The translations under genes and the position numbers were made by a program. A model generated the notes under the pieces. It made no database searches. It was given only the letters and a program-made list of their open reading frames with translations, and was not told the DNA's origin. Shown here piece by piece: positions 10,682-23,335 of a stretch of 64,000 nt of DNA. Origin of the DNA: Tubiluchus corallicola. Its lineage: Eukaryota > Priapulida > Priapulimorpha > Priapulimorphida > Tubiluchidae. Numbering within the stretch: the stretch's first letter is position 1; each line of letters starts with the position of its first letter. The stretch lies in NCBI GenBank assembly GCA_030141605.1, contig JAQGDQ010000469.1:1-64000 (forward strand). Direction: 5' to 3'.

Positions 10682-11617
10682 ATGACTGATTTTTTCTGGT
10701 CAATTGTGCTAAATGGGTCAGGTCAGCTGTACGGCTGGCAAGTGATTATAGAGACGCTTATTGTCATCATTGTGACGCTTGGCATCATCATTGGCAATAT
10801 TCTAGTAATAGCTGTCATGATGACGACACACGGACTCAATGACGTCATCGGCTACTACATCGTCTCGCTATCAGCTGCTGATTTATTGTGTGGCATATTC
10901 GTTACACCGCTATCAGTATACCCTGCTATAGTACAACGTTGGGTATATGGAGAACTGATCTGCAAGGCGGAATCGTTCTTGCAGATTGTTTTGTGGAGTG
11001 TAAGTGTTTACACGTTTATGTGGGTTAGTGTAGATCGGTACCTCGCCACGAGAAAACCATCAAAATACGAAGCTACTTCCACAATTCAGAGGTGTAAGTG
11101 TTGGATAGCGTTTACCTGGTTGACATCCATTATACTGTGTTGCCCACCGTTGTTTGGTTACTCAAGAGCTATGTATTATACTGAAGCATCAATTTGCTTG
11201 CTAGACTGGGGTTTTATACCAGCATACTCAATAACATTAGGTTTTTTAGTTGTAACCCCTAGTTTAATAACAGTCGTGTATTCATACTGTTTCATCTATT
11301 CAAAGTTGCACGAGTATAAGTGCATGAATGATGAAGAAAAGAAGGCGTGTGATTGGGCGCCCGTTAATGAACCGCCCTATGGCAATGCTGATCACAACTT
11401 GTGCTTTGTGCTAACTTTAGTTTACGTGCTTAGTTGGTTGCCGTGGTTATGTTTGCAGGCGTACGAGGGCGCCAATGGGGCAGTGAGTAATCCACTACTT
11501 CATTTTTTCACTATGTGGGCTGCTCTGACTGGCTGTTTCTGGAAATTCGTTGTCCTGCTAGCAATGAACTCAAAATTTCGCAAAGGGTTAAAATATCTAT
11601 GTGAGAATGACAGCTAA
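10682..11617 (+). CDS. Class A (rhodopsin-family) G-protein-coupled receptor, orphan GPR21/52-like
   Basis: Single-exon gene. Translated from 10682 it has 311 residues and seven hydrophobic segments. Visible landmarks are an N-glycosylation site (N11-G-S), GN in TM1 (37-38), D67 in TM2 (LSAADLL), C94 at the top of TM3 and C172 in loop 2 (disulphide pair), DRY at 118-120 (SVDRYLA), and SWLP in TM6 (251-254). TM7 ends WKFVVLLAMNSKFRKG, so the usual NPxxY is missing. The third intracellular loop and C-tail are short. An in-frame ATG at 10604 would add 26 residues, but its context is poor and it is not kept in the degenerate copy at 12.5 kb, whereas the ATG at 10682 is. The resemblance to GPR21/52 orphan receptors is from memory; the ligand is unknown. 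Confidence 0.85.
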   Translation: MTDFFWSIVLNGSGQLYGWQVIIETLIVIIVTLGIIIGNILVIAVMMTTHGLNDVIGYYIVSLSAADLLCGIFVTPLSVYPAIVQRWVYGELICKAESFLQIVLWSVSVYTFMWVSVDRYLATRKPSKYEATSTIQRCKCWIAFTWLTSIILCCPPLFGYSRAMYYTEASICLLDWGFIPAYSITLGFLVVTPSLITVVYSYCFIYSKLHEYKCMNDEEKKACDWAPVNEPPYGNADHNLCFVLTLVYVLSWLPWLCLQAYEGANGAVSNPLLHFFTMWAALTGCFWKFVVLLAMNSKFRKGLKYLCENDS

Positions 11618-12435
11618 CCTGACACTGTGTGACGCTAAAAAACATCATCATCATCATACGCCCGTCACGTCTATTGTAGACATTGGGCAGACAGAATTCT
11701 AAAATAAAAGAAATCTGCCTTCGGACAGGTAAACGCGGCAGTAATCCAGCAAAAAAACTAGACACTGCGGAGTTATTGTTGTTAGGCAACATGGGCAATC
11801 ATTTTTCAAGTGTACATGGGGAGCTTTGTAACTGCTGCAGTAATGGAGAATTTGAAGTGTTTACTGCTTCAGTTCGAGTAAAAGTATTTACTTCTACTCT
11901 CTCTTAAATTCATTTTCATTTTTGAAGCTTTTTAGGTAAGGGTCTAATACTAGCCATTGATATGAAGAGCAATAAGACATTCTTACTGACACAAACAATC
12001 ATTACTGCTTATCTTCTATGTAGGCAGAAGTTTTTTTTAGGTAGGACGTTAACATCAGTTAAATTTCTATGGCCGTTTCTCTCCCCACTATTTAAATAAA
12101 TGTGTTATTGTTACTATTAATTGTGTGTCTGTAAAAATAGATTGGTTTTTAATGATTATTGCTGTCTAGTTTCATAGGCACTTTAGGAAAGTAAATAAAA
12201 TATAAATAAATTATTTAAAAACTGTGCGCATGCGATTTGAAATCATTTTTGTTGTTGTTATTGTTTCTACGGATGTAGAGTTAGTAAAAATTTATCCATT
12301 TCGAGTCCCAGTCACAATAGGACATATTATAAGTGTTACATATGATAAGCTACAAACAAAAATACGCTACAGGAATGATAATAAATAGCTTTAAATCACT
12401 GATTTCTATATTAACGGCAACGTCAATGCAGCAAC
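11618..12435 (+). other. 3' flank of the GPCR gene, no other gene
   Basis: AT-rich sequence with a CATCATCAT run at 11643. A stretch at about 12030-12090 (gttaacatcagttaaatttc, tatggccgtttctctcccc) resembles 13480-13545, suggesting that the 3' flank was duplicated together with the 5' part of the gene. An AATAAA-like motif occurs near 12094. I see no further coding region. Confidence 0.5.
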
Positions 12436-12439
12436 ATAC

Positions 12440-12735
12440 AAGACCTAATAACCAACAATAATGCTACTAATAACATTGCTACCACAGTGAATTCTTTCTA
12501 TCACCTGCTACATTTCTGATCAACATGCTCGGGAATAAATATTACGTGCCACCATTTCTCTACCCTGGGATACATGTGCATGGAAGAGACCGGGCACGTT
12601 TAATAATGACTGATTTTTTCCTGGTCAGTAGTGGTAAATAGGTCAGAGGTCCACTCTACGGCTGGCAAGTGATTATGGAGACCTTATTGTCATCTCTGCG
12701 TCGCTTTATATCAGCATTGTCATGCCAGGGAATTG
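12440..12735 (+). pseudogene. Truncated tandem copy of the GPCR 5' end
   Basis: This matches 10500-10800: ctgctacatttctg, cccgggaataaat/ctcgggaataaat, accattgctctactctggga/accatttctctaccctggga, then aataatgactgatttttt and tacggctggcaagtgattat. The start ATG at 12606 is kept, but one inserted C after five codons shifts the frame and brings an early TAG. Homology stops at about 12735, where a minus-strand LINE tail begins. It is therefore a dead partial duplicate covering the 5' flank and roughly the first 35-40 codons. Confidence 0.85.
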
Positions 12736-13432
12736 ATGATGATGATAAATCTTTATTTGCACAATATATACATATATAAACATGCAAGCCCTCTATTTGC
12801 AGGCCAATAATTCTGCACTGAATGATGTAAGAGTATATATACAACACTGTCAATTATAATTATATCCTTAACAAACGTACCACAAACTTGCTTATGAAAC
12901 GTTTGGCAATTATTTATAATTAATATCCATCATAACAGAATTCATTCATTGGGATTATTTTGATTACACTATTGGGAAAGTATTAAAAATAATAAACTTT
13001 TCTACATGCTCGCTTTACTTACAAATATATAAGAATAAAGACTTTTGCTAAAATTTACGATAAAACCAGGATAAATTTTGCCTGAATTATACGTACATGT
13101 ATTTAAATATGTATATAAATATTAAATATTTATTGTATTATGCATTTAACCCTTCTACGTCCCTTTACAAACAGATAACATCAAACCGTCTTTCGCAAAA
13201 TTAACTACAGCTTTATTTAATGCTTCTTCTTTTTTAAGAAAACACTGGTTATGTTTACCCCCTGTAGAGTTTCTAATGGGTATTTTCTTCGGTTAGCGTC
13301 TACTTTGTTGCATCTGAATATTAGGTGTTCAGGTGCTTGAATTTCGGTGCCGCATTCACATGTGCTATTATCCGTTAGTCCTAAACTATATAAACATTGC
13401 TTGAAGTTTCCCTGTCCATGCGATGGAAGAGA
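12736..13432 (-). mobile_element. 3' end of a jockey/CR1-like non-LTR retrotransposon, minus strand
   Basis: On the minus strand 13432-13155 translates to a reverse-transcriptase C-terminal region with HGQGNFKQCLYSLGL, CECGTEIQAPEHLIFRCN and a terminal stop. This is the H-x-C-x-C-G...EHL-x-x-C pattern typical of LINE tails. The element ends at 12736 with aataaagatttatc followed by a short CAT repeat. It is 5'-truncated and inserted in the GPCR pseudocopy. Beyond it, 13440-13560 resembles the GPCR 3' flank. Confidence 0.65.
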
Positions 13433-13559
13433 AATAAAACAGTTTCACTGACGGTTACGTTATTTGGAGATAAGAGTTCTTTTTAGACCACACTTCAACG
13501 TCAGTTAATTTCAATGGCTACTTCTGAGCCTGCTACTTTGTCCATTCAAAGTTTAGGCA

Positions 13560-14088
13560 TTATAGTTTACAGTCTGAACAGAATATATTACAAACTACAA
13601 GTTACAAAAAATACATTACAGTGATAGCAATAGATGAACTACGAGTTAAGACTTTTTAACTAACCAACAACCGCTTTAATTACCAACAATAAAAGCGACG
13701 TCAAAGGTGATCAAAACAACGGCGACAGCGACATCAACTATAACAAATAGTTTATAATATTCAGACATTAAAACATTTTTGTTAGGTCGTGGAACACTGG
13801 AAAAATAAAAGGATTACTGGAAAATTTCTTTTTTGTTCAACACGTGTTTGTTACAGACCATTAATATAAAGTATGCTGATCAACTTCTACACTGCATTGC
13901 TCGCTTAATATTACGGAGACGCAGGGCTTCTAATTGCTATTGCACGCGAATTAATACAAGACTTGGTTTCAAAGCAGCCTTAGTTTCTCATTAGGATCAG
14001 ATTAGGCTAATCTTTTGCTAATCTCGGTTTTACTACACACATTTTTTGAAATGGTATACAAACTTTACAAAGTGTCCCCAAGTTTTTA

Positions 14089-14131
<43 letters not shown>

Positions 14132-16200
14132 GTGTTTATGAATTCTGTTCTATATATTACATCGGCTAGGACATATGACCTAAGGTTTTGTCTAGCTTAA
14201 ATTTTAGCACATCCGCAAGATCGGTGCGCTGAACACTTTAGTAGCAGGACATTTTGATGCCGGTGACAATCATACGTCGTCCTACACCATTTTATTTAAA
14301 TACCATTATAATTGCAATCAGGCAAAATATTTATATAAATTCTATCACTGCTCACAAAAGCTCGACGAATCCGAATTGTATTTTTTAATTATAATTAATA
14401 ATGTTCTTCTTAATAATGTTCGAAAAAACTTCATACGAGTGTTCCGTTAAAAAAAAGTAAATTAGCAGTACTATAAAATTCCGGAACTAAACGCGAAATA
14501 TTTAATTTGAAAGAATTCAGAACAAATCATCACTTCGGAAGCAATTCAATAGCAAAAAATGCCGTCCAGCTCTGGAACTTTTGAAATTAAACGTATTTTA
14601 AAAATCATTAACCGATTCAAAACTGAATTAAAAGCACCAATGGTGTCCAGATTTGAATGCCCAACATATCAACTTGACAACTTACACAGTAATGAATAAT
14701 TCATTTACCCCAGGCAATATTAAACTGTTTAACCTGATAGTCAGTTTGTAAATAGGTAAATATTAAGTCTAAAGTTTCATTTTATTTTTTCGCCTGCAGC
14801 TTAGATTTACACTGATGCATTTGCCACAACACTGAGTTTTTAAACTTTCCCTGATTTGAGATTCTTAATAAGATTCTTAATAATTATTGTTATGGTAAAT
14901 AAAGACGTTATTTTGCTTACTTACTTGCGTGAGAAAATCGACATTTTATCTAATAGCGCATCACGGATCTAGGAAAACTCGTGGCTGCTGATTTTCCAAA
15001 GTGTTAAAATTTTTCACTTCTTAAAAACGTTGAATCGCAAATGCAGAACGCTAGAGTTATGAAATTTACAGGATAGATGCCCGGGAAGGGCCTTGAAAAT
15101 GATGCTGGTTGTTAACGGTGCCTCCGTGTTACAGTGACAGCACTTCAATGCTAATAGATATGAATCAATGCTTTCAATTCCATTTAATTTATATCGACTC
15201 TTGGGGCTTAAGTCTTGTCAAAGTTAATCAAATCACGAAATACTCGACATGAAATAATTCTTTATCGGGTGAGATTACTAGCTTACGCTCAGCAATAATG
15301 GCGTGTCCATTAGCCAAGTCCATTACAAATAAATAGTTTCTGCAGTAGTATTATCATATTACTTTATGCCAGCCAGCCGCCATGTCAGTTCAACAGTGAT
15401 AATGGTAACACAGCATAAACAGGTAGGAGTACGATTTGTTAAATTTACAATTAGATATCTAAAATTCAGTCACAAATTAAATTACAGTTCAGATGTTATA
15501 ATCGGTCAGTTTCTCAATTGCCACTCGAACTCCACCTAAGACATCGAGTTAAATTCAATTTCTATTAAATCATAAAGTTATAACCTATCTAAATTATAAA
15601 CTATCAAGTTAATTTTTATAAATATGTAGGTATTGGAGTTTAATCTATGTGCTTTTAATTCGCGAGCAACACGAACAACAAGAGAACTTAATATTAGGCA
15701 TCCACCACAGAGTATGCATGAGATATCGACATGAGTTAACCACGCTCTACCAGATATAGTCAGTTGCTATGCTCGTGGGTTTGGATCTCAGTCATTCAGT
15801 CTTGTTATTTTGCAGATTTTAACTGAATAGATTAAAATCGCTTTGCCTTAGTGAATGCCTCGTTTTGATAAATTTCCAGGTTTATCTCCTCAATAATGTT
15901 GTTGCGCCATCTGTCGACAGTTGTACGAGTTCATTTAAAACGCGTACAAGTAAACACCAAGCTTGAAGTTGCATAGTTGTTTATTCTAAAAGAAAAAAAC
16001 AAGATAAAGAATTAATAACAATCTCAATGAGATAAACTGTCGAAATCAAAATTATCACACTGTGGACAAAACGTGCTTACAACAATTTACACAGAAAATC
16101 CAGAGTAAATGTGCTTTCAATTATTAAACATACTGTCAATATATTAGCCTAATGAATACATGTACAGCGTCACTCTACAATGTTATTGGGAAACAATAAT
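13560..16200. other. AT-rich stretch without a recognisable gene
   Basis: I find no coding region with good splice or start context here. A (TTA)n microsatellite runs from about 14089 to 14130. The rest is unique-looking AT-rich DNA with short stop-riddled frames. Confidence 0.6.
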
Positions 16201-16210
16201 ATATAATATA

Positions 16211-16347
<137 letters not shown>

Positions 16348-16419
16348 ATAAATCTAATTTATATCTGCATTTGCAGAAGTACAATACATTTTTTACACAT
16401 AAATACACTACAGGCGTAA

Positions 16420-17860
16420 TATATGGAATATAGCAACAATCATCACAGTTAATTACATTATAATAACATTATATAATAGTGTGCATAAAAGTTATCTGTG
16501 TTTTTCAATAAATGCTCTCTAATGTATACTGTGCATTATAGCAGCTGATACAAATGTCTGCAAAATAAATACTATAAATATTATTTAAAATTTAAAACCA
16601 AACTAATAGTGTAAATTGTACGATGCTAGGGTTAAATTTATAAAAACTACATGTATAAATTAACTGCTACAATTATTATCAACAGTTTTCTATTAGACTT
16701 AATTATTCTCAAGTGTATAGCAACTGGTTTGCTCAATTATGTATATCATGTTATTATGAACTAGTTCCCGTATGATACTGATGTACAACTTAAGAGTAGA
16801 CTCTATATATTGTATTTATATCCATTCTGTCTAGTTTCGTTGTGAGTAATTCGCTATTGCTAGTATTATTATTATTATTACTATTATTATTATTATTATT
16901 ATTTACACAAGTACAATCAAAGATTAAATTGTTGACGTCATTATTACATTAACACATTGCAATATCACTAACCCCAATACTATATTTAAAAGCATTACAG
17001 CCTCTGCCAAGTAATAAACTAAAATCACTAGTTTCAATAAGTTTGTCATATTTTCCTAGATGTAACATTAAAGGGGCGTTGAAAATAGGGACCGTTTCCC
17101 GAGGCAGAACAGCTAACTGATTACCATGCTGCAATTTTCTGTGCCACAGAGTTTCAACAAATTTCTTATTTCCTGACTTACTATATTTGACGTTTAGTAG
17201 ATTAGCAATAAATTTTTTCCTCACGACCGCTACATGAACAGAAAATCTCAGATATGTCCTCAGGCCCTGATGTTTTTATGGTAAAAAACCAGTTCACTGC
17301 AGATTTGACCTGTTGTGTTAAAATAAAATGTATTTTCCAAATAGCATCGATACTTTTACTGTGCAGTCTGACTGAAGTTTTTTAGTTTTGTGATATCTAT
17401 ATTGGCAAAACAGTGTTAAGTACATTTACAGTTTCTTTTGAATTTACTAGTAGCATAATAATTGTTAGTAACCCCCAAAAATTTGAACTTGTTGGGTAGC
17501 ATAGTTGATCAATTTTACATTAATAATATTATTTCAGCTTGTCCAGGTTATTTGGAGCATATGCATTGGAGTATGATCGCTTTTTGTAGTTTCTTTTACC
17601 TGATATAATTTGAAGTGAAAGTTTTATACTGATTAACTATAACGCTTTATTTCTCAAAAAGGTTTATATTTATGTGTGTTAATTTAGAATAAACTGGAAA
17701 GTGCACACGAAACAAATTACGCTTCATCAGGGTCAGTATAGTGTGTAAAATTTAAAGTAAAATTAAGTTAAAATAAAAATTTAAATCAATCCACTTAAAT
17801 CATATAAAGTATATATTATAAAGCTATATATATAATTTAAAGCAAATTTTTCTGACATTT
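16420..17860. other. AT-rich stretch, one unrecognised minus-strand open frame
   Basis: The only long frame is 17224-16949 on the minus strand, 91 codons, with ETLWHRKLQHGNQLAVLP and a C-terminal GVSDIAMC. I do not recognise it, and it has no obvious splice sites or neighbours that support it. It may be part of a decayed retroelement. The remainder holds nothing I can name. Confidence 0.4.
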
Positions 17861-17864
17861 AAAT

Positions 17865-19200
17865 AATTGACGTGGGTGTGCCACAGGGGTCCATATTAGG
17901 ACCTCCGTTTTTTCTTTTATATATCAATAATATGTATCTCCTAGTGGACCAGATTTTATCTCAGTTTGTAATGTGTTTGCCGACGACTCAATGTTCTCAT
18001 GTTCTAGTAAAAGTGTCATCCAGTTAGACGAAAACTAGAACAAGATCTTTTTAATACTGCTAACCGGCGCTGGGCAAACCGTATGTCACGTTATATACTT
18101 ATTTATACACAAACCCTACATACTGGTAAAACAAAAACCATGCTATAGCTAATTGTCAGAAAAAATCTATTGGCAAACAAGAGTATCAATATTACCTGCA
18201 ACGAGACTCCTATTTAATGTGTGTGAAGGCATAAAATACTTGGTGTCGTAGTTCAAGCTAATCTAACTTGGTCCAATCAATTGATAAAATCAATCAGGAA
18301 ATTAATTAGCAGTAAATTGTTCCTGTTAAGTCGTTTGAAATATATTTTTTTCAATTTCAGCCCGTAGACAATTCTATAATAGTTTCATTTTGTCACATTT
18401 CGATTATTGATCTAATGTTTGGGGTTTTTATTCTAAGGATTATTTTGATTAGATTTAAGTCTTTATTGAAAACTCTAGGTTCATATAATCAAAAATACAT
18501 TCCCGATAAAAACATTTATAAATATTTATCATTGATATTGACATGAATGATATGGTTGACATTGATATTTCAAATCGCTTTATTTCTAAATAGGTTTTCT
18601 GTAGACTACCGAATTAAATTCAATATCTATCCTTGTTTACAAAGCAGTAAACAATTTGATACCAGTATTTACAAAATAACAGTATTCGCTAATTAAAGAG
18701 TATGTACTTTCTTTACTCTGGATTACTTAATTATATAGCAAATGTCATAACTTTAAAATTATTAATGTTTCCTAAATTAAACTGATAACATTAATGCCCA
18801 CCAGTGTCTAAAAATCATTTCATCTATATTCGGTAAAGGATAGCAAACTAGGTGACTTTATAGTCTTTTCGCTATCCTTTCAATAGTTCTAGATCTATCT
18901 ATTCATTTTAACCATTCTTCAAAACTTATTAACGATTCTTTTATTAATCATGTTTTACTGTAGTATTATAAAGAGATAAATAAATTACAATTGAATTGAA
19001 TAATTGAATTGAATTGAAACAGAGAGCACGCGCAGTGTTAGAACGGGTGAATTGCATGTTCCTTGCGCAAAATTAACCTGTATAAATATTCCTTCCAGTT
19101 TATGGAGCAAAATCTATTCAAGAAGCTCCAACAGTCGTGAGTTTTAAAAATGGTGTTCAATATAGTTCAAGTACTATATTGAAGAATTCTTCTCGAAATT
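17865..19200 (+). pseudogene. Decayed jockey/CR1-like LINE reverse transcriptase
   Basis: Broken frames still show RT motifs in order: VGVPQGSILGPP and FLLYINN (17875-17935), FADDS-like tttgccgacgactca (17978), LEQDLFNTANRRW, then GIKYLGVVVQANLTWSNQL (18230-18290), RQFYNSFILSHFDY and NVWGFYS (18365-18440), and a tail-like GAKSIQEAPTVVSFKNG (19100). Several frameshifts and stops separate them, so the element is dead. The 3' flank may extend to the TTACC repeat at 19580-19640, a plausible LINE tail. Confidence 0.75.
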
Positions 19201-19579
19201 TACAAATTAACTTCTGACATAGTTTAATAAGGAATGTATTTGTTTCTAAACTTGTAAATTTACAGTATTGCGAGTCTAATAATATTGTAAGCTTGTATAC
19301 TTTTACATATGAATTTTTTTACATCTACTGCTGCATTTCGTGTTTTAATCATTTTGCGTTTATTTTATCGCTTGAATTCTAACCTCAAAATCTTTTATTT
19401 ATTGGATAATTTTGACTTTTTATTATTGTGTAACTGCATGGAAAATTTAGTTTTAAGTTCAATTTCATATTTCGTTTTTCTTTTATATTTATCTATATTT
19501 TGTATTGTTTCAGTACATTTGCCTTGGATGTAAAGGAGCCTATGGTTCATTCTAGCTATGAAGTTTAAAAGACATTTTC

Positions 19580-19640
19580 TTACCTTCCCTTACTTGACCT
19601 TAACTTACCTTACCTTACCTTACCTTATCTTATATTATCT
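19580..19640. repeat. (TTACC)n-type microsatellite
   Basis: Imperfect cttacctta repeats grading into cttatatta. They may mark the 3' end of the LINE upstream. Confidence 0.7.
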
Positions 19641-19664
19641 TATTGTTGTTATTAAGTTGATTGG

Positions 19665-20660
19665 AGCGTGGTAGAAATGACACAGGAAAAAATGGCACAG
19701 GAAAAATAGCACAAATGGCAAAGTATGTAAAATTACACAGAAAAAAATGACACAAATGGAAAAGTAGGAAAGAATGGCACATGTGTTTTTGATGCAATTA
19801 ATTTTTAGAATGCGCTCAGTAGAAAGCAGATTTCTCCCAAAGCTGAACAATCCTAAAATTATTCGTCTGATTCTTTTGATTAAAAAAATTAACGCAAAGA
19901 TAAACAAGCAAACATTCAAAAATGTACCTGTGTTGGTACTGTATAGACTAGCAAAAGACTTGCAAACTATTTGGTCATTAAATAAATTTATAATCAATAA
20001 TGCACGAATGTTTCACATATTGTTTATCTACCTTTTTAAATAAACGAAGTTATAGACAGCGTTGCATAGTTTTATAAGCGAGAAATTCTTGAAGTGGAAC
20101 CTGGAAGTAACTCGTAGTTGTTTGTCCAGACAGAGATAACAAAAAAGAAGTGCTAAACACTCCCTGTGAGACCTCCATGAAGTGTTTTTTTGTACTTGGT
20201 TTTTCGGTCAAGTGTAACAAAAAAAAAGAACTGGCGAAAACATTCCCATTTTGGTACCCTATACCCGCCTTTCTTCACAAAGTTTCTTGGATATTTGTTA
20301 CACAGTTTTTGCGTAGTAGGCTTAGTGTCATAATAGACACAACCAACTGACAAGCAAGTAAACAAACAAACAAACAAACAAACAAACAAACAAATGACGT
20401 TGAAGCATTCCTAGGCAGAGGACAAATTCCTTGGCAGAGCGAAAAAAAACTGAAATAAATATTCCCCTACCGTAATCCTAACCCTAAACACATATTATAC
20501 TAAGTGTGCCATTTCTACTTCTGCCATTTTTCCTGTGCAATTTTTTGCTGTGCCACTTTTACTATGCCATTTTTCCTGTGGCATTTTTACCTGTGTCACC
20601 TTTGCCTACTTTTTCACTTGTGCCTTTTTTCCTGTGCAATTTTACGCACAAGTTGATTAG
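19665..20660. mobile_element. Foldback-like element with CACAGGAAAA minisatellite arms
   Basis: The left arm (about 19670-19790) has repeated atggcacaggaaaaa-type units. The right arm (about 20505-20650) has the complement, tttttcctgtgcc. The arms are imperfect inverted copies about 130-150 bp long. The interior contains an unrelated SINE-like repeat (20060-20395), apparently nested. Compact relatives occur at 44765-44885 and 50985-51190. The outer flanks both contain aagttgatt. There is no transposase. Confidence 0.6.
20060..20395 (+). mobile_element. SINE-like dispersed repeat with (AAAC)n tail, copy 1
   Basis: This matches 62765-63060: ataagcgagaaattcttgaa, taactcgtagttgtttgtcc, agacctccatgaa, accctatacccgcct, tcacaaagtttcttgg, gcgtagtaggctta, then an AAAC repeat. 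The shared start, internal homology and simple-repeat tail are what SINEs show. I could not find a convincing tRNA B box, so the promoter class is open. Confidence 0.7.
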
Positions 20661-21119
20661 TCAAGTCTTTGAACAAATTGTTCAGGTTTTCGATAAATGC
20701 AGTTTCATAAAAAAATTCATATTCCATACTGCTATTGGTTAAGATTTTTGTTAAATAGAGTGTGAAGTGTAAAATTCTGCAGAGAATATAAAAATTTATT
20801 ATTAAACTCTTACAATGTAAATTAAACTCACAGTTTAGTTTACAGTTTCGTCATACTTAAATTATTAGAGTAAAATAGCAAAAATAGTTTCTTAGCTCGT
20901 TATTTGTACAGTAATTTTTGAAGTCCAAATTCCGCTAAGTATTGAACTATGCTATGTGCAGAGTTTTGTCTGCTTATTACAAACTTTTTTATTTGGTTTT
21001 TGTTTTTCTTATAACAATATTTTGTTTTTGTTCTGTCATTTTTTCAGCAGGAACTTTATTATTCGCTTTTATTTTGATATGTAAATGCTTTATAAGTTGC
21101 TTTTATTTTGTTGTTCAGA

Positions 21120-23335
21120 GTCACAATTTTTAGTATAGTTCTCAATAAAGAACTATTAGTAGATCTCAATAATGAACTGTTAGTAGTTCTCAGTAATGAA
21201 TTATCAGTAGTTGTCAATAATGGACTATTAGTAATTGTCAATGATGAACTATTAGTAGTTCTCAATAATGAACTATTAGTAGTTGTCAATAATGGACTAT
21301 TACTAGTTCTCAATAAAAACTATTAGTAGTTCTCAATAATAAACTATTAGTAGTTCTCAATAATGAACTATTAGTAGTTGCCAATAATAAACTATTAGTA
21401 GTTATCAATAATAAACTATTAGTAATTCTCAATAACGAACTATTAGTATTTCTCAATAATGAACTATTAGTAGTTGTCAACAAAGAACTATTAGTAGTTG
21501 TCAACAAAGAACTATTAGTAGTTGTCAACAAAGAACTATTAGTAGTTGTAAACAAAGAACTATTAGTAGTTGTCAATAATGAACTATTAGTAGTTCTCAA
21601 TAATGAATTTATAGCAGTTCTCAATAATAAACTATTAGTAGTTCTTAATAATGAACTATTAGTAGTTCTTAATAATGAACTATTAGTAGTTCCCAATAAT
21701 GAATTATTAGCAGTTCTCAATAACGAACTTTTAGTAGTTGCCAATAATGAAGTATTAGTATTTCTCAACAATGAACTATTAGTAGTTGTCAACAAAGAGC
21801 TATTAGTAGTTGTCAACAAAGAACTATTAGTAGTTGTAAACAACGAACTATTAGTAGTTATCAATAATGAACTATTAGTAGTTCTTAATAATGAAACGTT
21901 AGTAGTTGTCAATAATGAATTATTAGCAGTTCTCAATAAAAAAACTATTAGTAGTTGTCAACAAAGAACTATTAGTAGTTGTCAACAAAGAACTATTAGT
22001 AGTTGTAAACAAAGAACTATTAGTAGTTGTCAATAATGAACTATTAGTAGTTCTCAATAATGAATTTATAGCAGTTCTCAATAATGAACTATTAGTAGTT
22101 CTTAATAATGAACTATTAGTAGTTCTTAATAATGAACTATTAGTAGTTCCCAATAATGAATTATTAGCAGTTCTCAATAACGAACTTTTAGTAGTTGCCA
22201 ATAATGAAGTATTAGTATTTCTCAACAATGAACTATTAGTAGTTGTCAACAAAGAACTATTAGTAGTTGTAAACAACGAACTATTAGTAGTTATCAATAA
22301 TGAACTATTAGTAGTTCTTAATAATGAAACGTTAGTAGTTGTCAATAATGAATTATTAGCAGTTCTCAATAAAAAAACTATTAGTAGTTGTCAATAATGA
22401 ACTGTTAGTAGTTCTCAATAGTGAACTGTTAGCAGTTCTCAGTAACGAACTATTAGTAGTTGTCAATAATGGACTATTAGCAATTGTCAATAATGAACTA
22501 TTAGTAGTTCTCAATAATGAACTATTAGTAGTTGTCAATAATGGACTATAACTAGTTCTCAATTAAAAACTATTAGTAGTTGTCAATAATAAACTATTAG
22601 CAGTTGTGTATCACGAACTATTAGTAGGTCTTAATAATGAACTATTAGTAGGTCTCAGTAATGAACTATAAGTAGTTGTCAATAATGAACTATTAGTAGT
22701 TGCCAATAATGAACTATTAGTAGTTGTCAATAATGAACTATTAGTAGTTCTCAATAAAGAACTGTTAGTAGTTCTCAATAAAGAACTATTAGTAGTTCTC
22801 AATAAGGAACTACTAGTAGTTATCAGTAACGAACTATTAGTAGTTCTCAATAATGAACTATTAGTAGTTCTCAACAACGAACTACTAGTAGTTGTCAATA
22901 AGGAACTATTAGTAATTGTCAATAATGAACTATTAGTAGTTCTCAATAATGAACTGTTAGTAGTTGTCCCCTATTGAGCTACTAGTAGTTGTCAATAATG
23001 AACTATTAGTAGTTCTCAATAATGAACTATTAGTAGTTCTTAATAATGAATTATTAGTAGTTCTCAATAATGAATTATTAGCAGTTCTCAATAAAGAACT
23101 ATTACTAGTTGTCAATAATGAATTGTTAATAGTTCTCAATAAAGAGCTTTTAGTAGTTGTCAATAATAAACTATTAGTAGTTGTCAGTAATGAACTATTA
23201 CTAGTTGTCAATAATGAACTGTTAGTAGTTCTCAATAAAGAGCTTTTTGTAGTTGTCAATAATAAACTATTAGTAGTTGTCAGTATGAACTATTAGTAGT
23301 TGTCAATAATGAACTATTAGTAGTTGCCAATAATG
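21120..23335 (-). repeat. 24-bp minisatellite, about 2.2 kb, with a 433-bp higher-order repeat
   Basis: The unit is ctattagtagttctcaataatgaa with many single-base variants (gttgtcaa, gttatcaa, gttgtaaacaa). The stretch ending at the marked unit gaaacgttagtagtt recurs: that marker lies at 21893 and again at 22326, 433 bp apart (18 units plus the extra A of caataaaaaaac). So a block of about 18 units was duplicated as a whole. Minus-strand frames reading LLRTTNSS are produced by the unit. Confidence 0.95.

Noticed and set aside
21310-21936. 208-codon minus-strand frame (LLRTTNSS repeats)
   Set aside because: Produced by the stop-free 24-bp unit; similar frames occur on the other strand and the frame breaks wherever the unit length changes.
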